A stretch of DNA of 64,000 nt, from assembly GCA_038213435.1 (NCBI GenBank), contig JBBQTI010000011.1:1-64000 (forward strand), in the 5' to 3' direction. The notes beneath the pieces were generated by a model. The model was not told where the DNA came from, did not search any database, and saw nothing but the letters and a program-made list of their open reading frames with translations. A program made the translations under genes and the position numbers. The DNA comes from PALSA-610 sp038213435 (lineage in GTDB: Bacteria; Actinomycetota; Acidimicrobiia; IMCC26256; PALSA-610). This document shows positions 15,728-23,825 of this stretch, in pieces (the first letter of the stretch is position 1; each line of letters opens with the position of its first letter).

Positions 15728-17581
15728 ATGCCGGATGAGGAACAGCTCTCGGAGGTGTTGAGTGAGTTCGCCCGCACCTTGGCGACTGACTTCCCGATCC
15801 AGGCGATCCTCGATCACCTCGTCAAGCGCATCGTCGATGTCCTGCCCATCTCGGCCGCGGGAGTGACGCTCATCGCGCCGGGCACGAAACCCCGCTATGT
15901 CGCGGCTTCGAGCGAGGCGGCGTTTCGCTTCGAGCGCTTGCAGACCGAGCTCGGCGAGGGACCGTGTCTCGAGGCGTACCACACAGGTCGCGCCGTCGCG
16001 GTCGCGGACCTCAACTGCGAGGACCGGTTCCCGAACTTCGCGGCGCGTGCGGTCGAGGAAGGTCTCGTGGGGGTGTTCACGTTCCCGCTACACCACGGCC
16101 AAGAACGGATGGGCTCGCTCGACCTCTACCGGACCTCGCCGGGCGCGTTGAGCGCCGCGAGCATGACGGCCGCTCAGACGTTGGCCGATGTCGCCGCCGC
16201 CTACCTGCTCAATGCGGAAGCGCGCGCCGAGTTGCGAGCCTCTGCCGACCGATCCCGTGAGACGTCACTGCACGACGCGCTCACCGGGCTGCCCAACCGG
16301 GTCCTGTTCCTCGAGCGGCTCGACCACGCGGTTCTACGCGCTCGCCGGTCGGGCACGACGGCCGCGGTGCTCTACGTCGATCTCGACCGGTTCAAGGCAG
16401 TCAACGACCAGCACGGGCACGGCGTCGGTGACGAGTTGCTCGTGGCCGTCGCCGAGAGACTGACCGCCGTTCTGCGTCCCGGCGACACGCTCGCGCGCCT
16501 GTCCGGCGACGAGTTCGTCGTCCTCTGCGAGGACCTCGACGCAGAAGCAACGGTCGCCAGGATCGCAACCCGGATCGGCGCGGCGGTCTCGGCGCCCTTT
16601 GTCCTGTCGGCACGGAAGGTAGAGATCACGGCGAGCGTGGGCATCGCGTTCTCGGGTCGGGGCGACCAACTCTCCGAGCGTCTGCTCGAAGACGCGGATG
16701 CGGCGATGTACCAGGCGAAACGTAAGGGAGGTGCCCGGCAACAGATCATGGACCTTCGCGAAAGGGACCGAGGTGCTCAGCTCGCCGACCTGGAGCGCGA
16801 CCTGCACGGAGCCCCCCGACGCGGGGAATTGCGAACGGAATACCAGCCGATCGTCGACACGCGCGACGGACGGATTGCCGGCGTCGAGGCACTCCTGCGT
16901 TGGGATCATCCGTCGCGGGGATTGGTGACGCCGACCGTGCTCGTACCGCTCGCCGAGCAGTCCGGTCTCATCACCGAGATCGGACGCTGGGTGCTCGAAC
17001 AGGCCTGCCCGGACCGACACCGCTGGAAAAACGGCGACACCGACGTGCTCACGATGTCGGTCAACGTGTCGGCCCACCAACTGATGTCGCCCGATTACGC
17101 GGCGGGCGTCGCCGCGGTGCTCGCCCGCACCGACACGGAGCCCAGGCTGGTGACGCTCGAGATGACCGAGAGCGTCTTCGTGCAGGACAGCGAGCGGGCG
17201 CTCGTCGTCTTGAACGAGCTGAAGCACCTCGGCGTCACGCTCGCCCTCGACGACTTCGGGACCGGCTACTCGTCCCTCAGCTACCTGAAGCGGTTCCCGA
17301 TCGACATCGTGAAGATCGACCGGGGATTCGTCGCCGACATGGAGTACGACGGCGCAAGCCAGGCCATCGTGTCCGCAGTCATCGAGCTGGCGCACACGCT
17401 CGGGTTGACCGTCATCGCCGAAGGCGTGGAGACCGCGGCGCAGCACACACAACTCGCGGCGCTCGGTTGTGACTCCTGCCAGGGCTATTACTTCGCGCGC
17501 CCCATGCCTGCAGCAGACCTCGACGTTTTGATGCGACAGCGCGTCGGAGAAGTGCTCCTGCCGGCGCTCGTTACCGTGTAA
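15728..17581 (+). CDS. GAF-GGDEF-EAL cyclic-di-GMP signalling protein
   Basis: The 617-residue soluble protein has a GAF sensor domain (about 1-170), a GGDEF domain (about 175-345) and an EAL domain (about 360-605). The cyclase signature is SGDEF (259-263), a tolerated variant, with an RxxD inhibitory site (Arg250, Asp253) five residues before it. The phosphodiesterase residues are all present: Glu387 of EAL, Asn446, Glu478, Asp508-Asp509 in DDFGTGYSS, Lys529 and Glu565. Both synthesis and hydrolysis of c-di-GMP are therefore possible. No transmembrane segment is seen, so it should sense a cytosolic ligand. A strong GGAGG ribosome-binding site precedes the ATG. Confidence 0.95.
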   Translation: MPDEEQLSEVLSEFARTLATDFPIQAILDHLVKRIVDVLPISAAGVTLIAPGTKPRYVAASSEAAFRFERLQTELGEGPCLEAYHTGRAVAVADLNCEDRFPNFAARAVEEGLVGVFTFPLHHGQERMGSLDLYRTSPGALSAASMTAAQTLADVAAAYLLNAEARAELRASADRSRETSLHDALTGLPNRVLFLERLDHAVLRARRSGTTAAVLYVDLDRFKAVNDQHGHGVGDELLVAVAERLTAVLRPGDTLARLSGDEFVVLCEDLDAEATVARIATRIGAAVSAPFVLSARKVEITASVGIAFSGRGDQLSERLLEDADAAMYQAKRKGGARQQIMDLRERDRGAQLADLERDLHGAPRRGELRTEYQPIVDTRDGRIAGVEALLRWDHPSRGLVTPTVLVPLAEQSGLITEIGRWVLEQACPDRHRWKNGDTDVLTMSVNVSAHQLMSPDYAAGVAAVLARTDTEPRLVTLEMTESVFVQDSERALVVLNELKHLGVTLALDDFGTGYSSLSYLKRFPIDIVKIDRGFVADMEYDGASQAIVSAVIELAHTLGLTVIAEGVETAAQHTQLAALGCDSCQGYYFARPMPAADLDVLMRQRVGEVLLPALVTV

Positions 17582-17653
17582 TGCGGCCGCGATCCTGGCG
17601 GCTGGTCCGACATCCGGATCGACCCCGACCAGCACCGCGCGTACGCTCTTGTC

Positions 17654-19905
17654 ATGACGAGCACGAGAACGCGCACCGAGTACCGCACGTGCCACCTCTG
17701 CGAAGCGACGTGCGGGCTCGAGCTGCATCTCGACGGCCGAGATATCACGCTGGTGCGCGGCGACCGCGACGATGTCTTCAGCCGCGGCTACCTCTGCCCG
17801 AAGGGCACCGCGCTCAAGCAGCTCGAGTCTGATCCGGATCGGATCCGCCGCCCCCTCGTGCGGCGCGGTGACACGTTCCACGAGGTGTCGTGGGACGAGG
17901 CGTTCGAGGAGATCGACGCCGGGCTCGCCCCGATCCGCGACCAGTACGGACCCGACGCGCTCGCGATCTACCTGGGCAACCCAAGCGCGCACAATCTCGC
18001 GGGCCTCGTCTACAACCGTGCACTGCTCCAGGCCGCACGCACGAAGAACGTGTACTCCGCGAGCACCGTCGACCAGATGCCGAAGCAGGTGTCGGCGGGT
18101 CTCATGTTCGGCGGCGCGCTCACCATCCCTGTTCCCGACGTCGATCGCACCGACTATCTGCTGATGCTGGGCGCCAACCCGTACGCATCGAACGGCTCGC
18201 TGATGACCGCGCCCGATCTCCCCGGCCGCCTACGCGCGTTGCGCGCACGCGGCGGCAAGCTCGTGGTGGTCGACCCGCGTCGCACGAAGACGGCGGAGGA
18301 GGCCGACGAGCACCTCCCGATCCGGCCGGCCACCGATTCCCTCTTCCTGTTCGCGCTCGTCCACGTGCTCTTCGCGGACGATCTCCTCGATCTCGGTGAC
18401 GTCGCCTCGCACGTGAGCGGCGTCGAGGCGGTCCGTCGCCTGGCGGGTTCGTTCGCGCCGGACGCGGTCGCACCGGCGTGCGGCATCGCCGCCGCCGTCA
18501 TCCGTCGAGTCGCGCACGAGCTCGCCGCGGCTCCGACGGCCGCGGTGTACGGGCGAATCGGCACGTGCACGCAAGAGTTCGGGACGCTCGCGTCGTGGCT
18601 CGTCGACGTGCTCAATGTGTGCACCGGCAATCTCGACCGGCCCGGCGGTGCGATGTTCACGCGGGCCGCGACGTCGCCGGGTTCCCACAACGCCGTTGGC
18701 AAGGGGAGAGGCGTCACGTTCGGGCGTCGCACCTCGCGCGTGCGCGGTCTGCCCGAGTTCTTCGGTGAGCTTCCCGTCGTGTGTCTCGCCGAGGAGATCG
18801 AGACGCCCGGAGACGGGCGAGTGCGCGCGCTCGTGACCATCGCGGGCAATCCCGCGGTGTCGACGCCGAACTCGGATCGGCTGCGGCACGCGCTGGCGTC
18901 GCTCGACTTCATGGTGAGCCTCGACATCTACGTCAACGAGACCACGCGCCACGCGAATGTGATCCTGCCGCCGGAACCCGAGCTGGCGCGAGGTCACTAC
19001 GACCTCGCGCTGTACAACCTTGCGATCCGCAATGTCGCGAACTACTCGCCGCCGCTCCTCGAGCTCGAGCCCGGTGAGGTTCCCGAGTGGCGCTCGATGT
19101 TGCGACTCGCGGGCGTGATCGGCGGGCAGGGGGCGCACGCCGACGTCGACGTGCTCGACGATCTCGTGGTCTCGGGCCTCGTCGCCAAGGCGGTCGCGCG
19201 CCGGGGCTCGAACGTCGAAGGGCGCGATCCCGACGAGCTGGTGAAGGCGCTCGCGACGCGTCGAGGCCCAGAGCGGATCCTCGATCTCATGTTGCGGACG
19301 GGTCCGTACGGCGACGGGTTCGGCACCGATCCCGACGGTCTGTCGCTCGCGGTGCTCGAAGCCAGTCCCCACGGCATCGACATCGGTCCGCTGCAACCGC
19401 GGATCCCGGAGGTGTTGCGCACCTCGACGGGGATGATCGAGCTCGCGCCCGAGGCCTGTGTCGCGGACGTCGAACGCCTGCGGAGGTGCTCGATCGGCCA
19501 TCGGCGCGCGATGGTGGAGCGCTCGTCCTCGTCGGCCGGCGCGACCTGCGCTCCAACAACTCCTGGATGCACAACCTGCAGGTGTTGGTGAAGGGCAAGG
19601 TGCGTTGCACCGTTCACGTTCATCCCGACGACGCGGCCCGTCTCGGGCTCCGCGACGGCGCCGACACGCGGGTGCGCTCCTCGTCGGGCGAGATCGTCCT
19701 GCGCGCGGAGGTCACCGACGCGGTGATGCCCGGCGTCGTGAGCATCCCGCACGGATGGGGTCACGACGCCGACGGCACCCGAATGACCACCGCGAGGCGT
19801 CACGCCGGCGCGAACTCGAACGTGCTCGCGCGTACCGACCTCTTCGATCCGCTCTCCGGCAACGCCGTGTTCAGTGGCATCCCCGTGGAGCTCGCGGCCG
19901 TTTAG
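17654..19905 (+). CDS. Molybdopterin-dependent oxidoreductase, frameshifted near 19480
   Basis: The N-terminal [4Fe-4S] site is Cys13-x2-Cys16-x3-Cys20-x27-Cys48 (TCHLCEATCGLEL ... GYLCPKG), and the molybdopterin domains follow. The first frame runs to a stop at 19591, but family-like sequence shifts to the -1 frame at about 19478-19483. ADVERL continues as AEVLDRPSARDGGALVLVGR, then RRDLRSNNSWMHNLQVL and the C-terminal MGD-binding domain (VSIPHGWGHDADGTRM), ending at 19905. One lost base (CTGGCG to CTGCG) explains this; the joined protein would be about 750 residues. No Cys or selenocysteine is evident at the usual Mo-ligand region (SASTVDQMPKQ). Formate dehydrogenase/BisC-like; substrate unknown, no accessory subunits nearby. 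Confidence 0.82.
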
Positions 19906-19916
19906 CCCCCCGGCAG

Positions 19917-20690
19917 TCAGCCGTACATCAGCGACCCCGGCGTGGTGAGCAAGTCGCCGGTTTCGAGCCACGTCTTCAGGCCGGAGAGGATCATCGGCCA
20001 GCCGCCGTAGAGCTGGTCGTTGGCGCCTTCGCGCAACTCGTCGTGGGTCACGGTCAGGCGGCACGAGTCGCCGACGGGCTCGATCTCCCAGGTGACCCTC
20101 GAGACGCCCTCGCTCTTCACCTCGTCGCTCCACAGCGCGGTCATGCTCTGGACCAGTCGGCGCGGCGGGTCGACCTCGAGATTCTCCCCAACTCCGAGGA
20201 GCCCGTCCGCACGCGGATTGGACATCTCGAACCGCGAGCCGGGCGTCCAGTCGGACTCGATCCGCATGCCGAAGTGGTACTTGCTCCTGATCTCGCTGTC
20301 GGTGATCGCTTCCCAGAGTCGCTCCGGGGTGGTGCGGATGTAGATCTCGAAGACCTTCTGCATGGGACTCTCCAGTCTGTGTTTCAGGTCGCTGAGCGCA
20401 GCCGCCCAGGGCTCGGCGTACTTGCTCACCCACCGGTCGTGGACGAGCCGGATGGGGATCGGGTTCAGGAAGTGGAGCTTCTCTCGGCCCTGCCGCCGGG
20501 TGACGACCAGGTCGGCCTCCTCGAGCTGCTTCAGGTGCTTCATCACGCCGAAGCGCGTCATCGAGAAGTGCTCCTCGAGTGCGGTCAACGTCTGGCCGTC
20601 CTCGCGGAAGAGCTCGTCGAGCAAGCTCCGCCGGGTCGGATCGGCAAGGGCTCTGAAGACCGCGTCCACACCCCGACGATAGGTGACCAT
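19917..20690 (-). CDS. ArsR-family HTH regulator fused to AHSA1/SRPBCC domain
   Basis: The 257-residue protein joins an ArsR-type winged helix (about 1-95; FRALADPTRRSLLDEL, MTRFGVMKHLKQLEEADLV) to an activator-of-Hsp90-ATPase-1-like SRPBCC domain (about 108-255; EIYIRTTPERLWEAITDSE, FEMSNPRADG). The AHSA1 half has a hydrophobic ligand pocket, so the fusion is likely a ligand-responsive repressor. There is no metal-binding Cys pair of the ArsR/SmtB kind. This fusion occurs in other actinobacteria. It stands alone on its strand next to the GNAT gene; its operator is not recognisable. Confidence 0.88.
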   Translation of the reverse strand: MVTYRRGVDAVFRALADPTRRSLLDELFREDGQTLTALEEHFSMTRFGVMKHLKQLEEADLVVTRRQGREKLHFLNPIPIRLVHDRWVSKYAEPWAAALSDLKHRLESPMQKVFEIYIRTTPERLWEAITDSEIRSKYHFGMRIESDWTPGSRFEMSNPRADGLLGVGENLEVDPPRRLVQSMTALWSDEVKSEGVSRVTWEIEPVGDSCRLTVTHDELREGANDQLYGGWPMILSGLKTWLETGDLLTTPGSLMYG

Positions 20691-20715
20691 TTAGTCACAT
20701 GTCAAGCGCCGGTGC

Positions 20716-21045
20716 CTATTTCTTGTCGGTGCTCGGCGTCGTATCGGTGTTCAGCGCGTCGAACATCTCGTGATCGACGAGATCGTCGTACTCCGGGTGA
20801 CGCGCGATGTAGCTCTCGACGAACGGGCAGACGGGCACGATGCGCAGCCCGCGGCCGCGGATGTCGTCGAGCGCGCCGGCCACCAGGATGCCGCCCAGTC
20901 CTCGGCCCTCGTGCGCTTCGTCGACATCGGTGTGCACGAGGATCATGCGCCCGCCGCGCATGCTGTATTGCACGAAGCCGGCGACCTTCCCGTCGACGAG
21001 AATCTCGTATCGAAAGCGTTGGGGGTCGTCGCGCACTTCGGTCAT
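20716..21045 (-). CDS. Small GNAT-fold N-acetyltransferase (COG2388 type)
   Basis: The 109-residue protein has the acetyl-CoA-binding signature EGRGLGGILVAGALDDIR, preceded by MILVHTDVDEAHE, and ends with CPFVESYIARHPEYDDLV. This is the compact GNAT family related to yeast/human NATD1-type proteins; the substrate is unknown. Its ATG overlaps the stop of the SDR gene as ATGA, so it is the last gene of a translationally coupled operon with the SDR and metallo-hydrolase genes. Confidence 0.88.
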   Translation of the reverse strand: MTEVRDDPQRFRYEILVDGKVAGFVQYSMRGGRMILVHTDVDEAHEGRGLGGILVAGALDDIRGRGLRIVPVCPFVESYIARHPEYDDLVDHEMFDALNTDTTPSTDKK

Positions 21046-21854
21046 GACGCGGCCTGGTCTCGAAGGCCCTGGGCGAAGTCGGCCATCCCGCGCAGGTACT
21101 GGTCGCAGTGTTGCGTCTTGCCGACGGCGATCGCCTTGGCGTCGATGCCGCCGGGGAACACCGCAGGGATGTAGTACTCGAAGCCTTCACCGGCGATGGC
21201 ATCGGCAATGCCGGCTGCGCACTCGGCGGCGGGAACCTTGTCGACGTCGATGAGCGCGGGCACGTTGTCGGGTTGATCCCAGATCTCGGTCTCGATCGGA
21301 CCCGGGAGCACGAGCTTCACCTCGACGGGCGTGCCGGCGAGGTCGAGCAGCATCGCTTCTGCGAAGCCGCACATCGCGTACTTCGCCGCGTTGTAGGCGG
21401 CCTCGTTCGCGATCGGGATGCGGCCGCCCATGCTCGAAACGAACGTGATCTGGCCCCTTCCCCGCTCGAGCATGCGCGGGAGTACCGCGAGCCCCATGCG
21501 GACCGGGGAGTGGAAGTCGACGTCCATCACGTGCTGCACGTCGTGCGGCGTGAGCTCGGTGACGCGCGTGCGCTTGGGGATCGCGGCGTTGTTCACGAGC
21601 ACATCAAGACCCCCGAACGCGTCCCAGACTTCGATCGCGACCTCCTCGGCGCGTTCGAGATCGCCGAGGTCGGCGGCCCACAGCCGCGAATCCGGTGCGA
21701 ACACGTGGCACCGCTCGAGCACCTCGGCGAGACGGTCGGCGCGACGCGCGACGATTCCGACGGTTGCGCCCCGCTCCGCGAGGATCGGCGCGAGTGCCGC
21801 GCCGATGCCCGACGAAGCGCCGGTCACCAGGATGGTCGACCCTTCGATCTTCAC
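21042..21854 (-). CDS. Short-chain dehydrogenase/reductase
   Basis: The 270-residue SDR has the nucleotide-binding TGASSGIG, the NNA strand motif, the catalytic Ser in VSSMGG and the YNAAK catalytic Tyr-Lys pair. It oxidises or reduces a hydroxyl/keto group using NAD(P). The GTG start at 21854 overlaps the stop of the upstream metallo-hydrolase gene by 4 bases (GTGA), so the two are coupled. In this setting, beside a FadD19-like enzyme and a KstR-like regulator, a hydroxysteroid- or hydroxyacyl-type dehydrogenase is plausible, but the substrate cannot be deduced. Confidence 0.92.
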   Translation of the reverse strand: MKIEGSTILVTGASSGIGAALAPILAERGATVGIVARRADRLAEVLERCHVFAPDSRLWAADLGDLERAEEVAIEVWDAFGGLDVLVNNAAIPKRTRVTELTPHDVQHVMDVDFHSPVRMGLAVLPRMLERGRGQITFVSSMGGRIPIANEAAYNAAKYAMCGFAEAMLLDLAGTPVEVKLVLPGPIETEIWDQPDNVPALIDVDKVPAAECAAGIADAIAGEGFEYYIPAVFPGGIDAKAIAVGKTQHCDQYLRGMADFAQGLRDQAAS

Positions 21855-23113
21855 GCCGACTTCTCTGCCTTTCCGATCGATTCGTGTGCGGCCCAGGAGA
21901 AGATGCCCTTCGACATCGTCGACGCTTCGGCGCGCGCGCGGACGCCGAACACCTCCGCCCGGGCGGCGTGAACTCCGGCGTCGTCGGGCGCGGCTTGCGC
22001 CGCAAGCTCCGCGAGATGACCGGCGAGCCGCAGGTCGCCTGCGGCCGCGACCTCGAGCGCGCGCGCTGCGAGCCGGGCCGGTCCTCCCGCGAGATCCGCG
22101 ATCTCTCGCGCCAGCACGTCGGCCGGCGCGGGCTTCAGGTGGGACGGATCGCCGTCGTACCAGCCGCCGTAGAGGCGCCAGAGGTTGCGCACGACGAACT
22201 CCGGCTCGTCGTACACCGCGTGCAGGTACGGCCGTTCGAGGAGATGGGCGGGCGCGCGAACCGTTTGGATGATGTCTTCGAGCCGCGCACCTTCGTTCAT
22301 CAGCGCCAGTGTTTGCTCGACGAGCGACTCGAGCAGCTCGGCGCCGTCGGTCAGCGCGCGCTGCACGCGAGCGGCACCGACGATCGGCAGGCCGTGTCCC
22401 GGCAGCAGCACCTCCGGCTCGAGCGCCGCCATCTTGCGAAACGCGATCGCCCAGTCGCGCGCGTAGCGCTGGGCCTTCTGGGGATTGCCGCAGTTCGGCG
22501 AGGCCCAGATGAACATGTCGCCCGCGAACACAGTCTTGCGTGCGGGCGACCACACCCACGTCGCGTCGTCGGTCTCGCCCCGGTCGTGGTACAGCTCGAA
22601 CGTCTCACCCCCCACCGTCAACGAGAGCGTGTCGGAGTAGGTCTCGTCGGGCAGGCGGTACTCGGTCGGCCAACGCAGGCCCGGCGCCTTGAACTGACGC
22701 TGGTTGATCACCGCGTTGTATCCCGCGGTCATCCGATAGCGCTCGAATCGCTCGGCGATCGCGGTGTGCGCGATCACGCGGGGTGCCGGCCAGCCGTTGC
22801 TGCGCGCATCCTCCTCGTAGAGGTCGACACCGAACACGTGGTCGATGTGGCCGTGCGTGAAGACCGCAGTGTGGAGCGGACGGCTCGACCACTTGCGGAT
22901 CGTGTCGTGCACCGATTGCGCGTGGAAGACGCCGCTCGTGTCGACGATCACCAGGCCCTCGGCCGTGTCGACCGCGGCCGAGTTGGCGAACGCGTCGACG
23001 AACGCGAGACCAGGCTGCACTTCAGCCATCTGCCCGCTCGAGGCGAACGGGTGGTGGGCCTCGATCGGCAGCTCGCCGGTGAACAGCTTGTCGGCCAGCT
23101 TGAGCAGATCCAT
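21851..23113 (-). CDS. Metallo-beta-lactamase-fold hydrolase, alkyl sulfatase-like
   Basis: The 420-residue protein has an N-terminal metallo-hydrolase domain with FTHGHIDHVFGVD, the HDRGETDDATWVW His, AGDMFIWASPN with the bridging Asp and LLPGHGLPIVG. A C-terminal segment (RLYGGWYDGDPSHLKPAP) resembles the dimerisation region of SdsA/BDS1-type alkyl sulfatases. It may hydrolyse a sulfate ester or thioester. I prefer the ATG at 23113 (MDLLKLADKLF); an upstream in-frame ATG at 23200 would overlap the divergent TetR gene and the candidate operator. It heads an operon with the SDR and GNAT genes. Confidence 0.85.
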   Translation of the reverse strand: MDLLKLADKLFTGELPIEAHHPFASSGQMAEVQPGLAFVDAFANSAAVDTAEGLVIVDTSGVFHAQSVHDTIRKWSSRPLHTAVFTHGHIDHVFGVDLYEEDARSNGWPAPRVIAHTAIAERFERYRMTAGYNAVINQRQFKAPGLRWPTEYRLPDETYSDTLSLTVGGETFELYHDRGETDDATWVWSPARKTVFAGDMFIWASPNCGNPQKAQRYARDWAIAFRKMAALEPEVLLPGHGLPIVGAARVQRALTDGAELLESLVEQTLALMNEGARLEDIIQTVRAPAHLLERPYLHAVYDEPEFVVRNLWRLYGGWYDGDPSHLKPAPADVLAREIADLAGGPARLAARALEVAAAGDLRLAGHLAELAAQAAPDDAGVHAARAEVFGVRARAEASTMSKGIFSWAAHESIGKAEKSA

Positions 23114-23170
23114 GGCCGGAGCGTTCCACCTGGCGAACTCGGGCGAAAATCGGGCCCTTGCCAGCAAAAT

Positions 23171-23184
23171 CAGAACGTGTTCCA
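23171..23184. promoter_or_regulatory. KstR-type palindromic operator candidate
   Basis: The site cagaacgtgttcca (minus strand tggaacacgttctg) matches the KstR consensus TnnAACnnGTTnnA in all but one outer position. It lies between the divergent starts of the metallo-hydrolase (23113) and the TetR gene (23193), where a repressor would control both operons. The match is read directly; function is inference. Confidence 0.6.
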
Positions 23185-23192
23185 ATTCCGCC

Positions 23193-23819
23193 GTGGTCAT
23201 CGCCGAGCCCGAACCCGAACCTGCCGCCGGGGGGGCGCTGGCGCGCAGCCAGGCCGCCCGGCGTCGCCGGGTCCTCGACGCAACGCTGCAGCTCGCGGCG
23301 GAGGGTGGTTTCGACGCAGTCCAGATGCGAGACGTCGCCGCCGCGGCCGACGTCGCGCTCGGGACGGTCTACCGCTACTTCGCGTCGAAGGAACGGTTGC
23401 TGCTCGAGGCGATGGCCGAGCAACAAGCCGATCTGCGGGCCTACCTCGACGTGCATCCGCCGCGGGAGGCCACCTCGGTCGCGCGGGTCGTGTCGGTGTT
23501 GCGGGGCGCCAACCGATCGCTGCGTGAGTATCCCGATGTCACCGCCGCCATGGTGCGCTCGTTCGGGACCGCGCAGATCGAGAATGCCGACATCGTCCGC
23601 CGCGTCACCGAGATCATGACCGGCATCATCACGAGCGCGATCCACGCACCCGAACGCCGCCCGGCGACCGACCGCGAGGTGCGGGTCGCGCGCATCCTGA
23701 TGCAGGTGTGGCTCTCCTCGTTGAACGGTTGGGTGTGCGGCGTCGACGGGCCCGATCGGGTCGACGAAGACCTCGCGGCGGCCGCGGGGCTGTTGCTGAG
23801 CGCGCGGAACGACTGCTGA
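23193..23819 (+). CDS. TetR-family regulator, KstR-like
   Basis: The 208-residue protein starts at GTG. Its helix-turn-helix domain (about 20-70) includes GGFDAVQMRDVAAAADVALG and TVYRYFASKERLL. This closely parallels the DNA-binding region of mycobacterial KstR as I remember it, and the C-terminal RILMQVWLSSLNGWVCG also fits KstR better than a generic TetR protein. KstR represses sterol catabolism genes and is released by a steroid CoA thioester. A KstR-type palindrome lies 9 bases upstream of the start, suggesting autoregulation. The acyl-CoA synthetase gene follows after 6 bases in the same operon. Confidence 0.85.
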   Translation: MVIAEPEPEPAAGGALARSQAARRRRVLDATLQLAAEGGFDAVQMRDVAAAADVALGTVYRYFASKERLLLEAMAEQQADLRAYLDVHPPREATSVARVVSVLRGANRSLREYPDVTAAMVRSFGTAQIENADIVRRVTEIMTGIITSAIHAPERRPATDREVRVARILMQVWLSSLNGWVCGVDGPDRVDEDLAAAAGLLLSARNDC

Positions 23820-23825
23820 GGATCG

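Noticed and set aside
16334..17992. 552-codon open frame on the minus strand opposite the GGDEF-EAL gene
   Set aside because: The plus strand carries every catalytic motif of the GGDEF and EAL domains; the reverse frame shows none.
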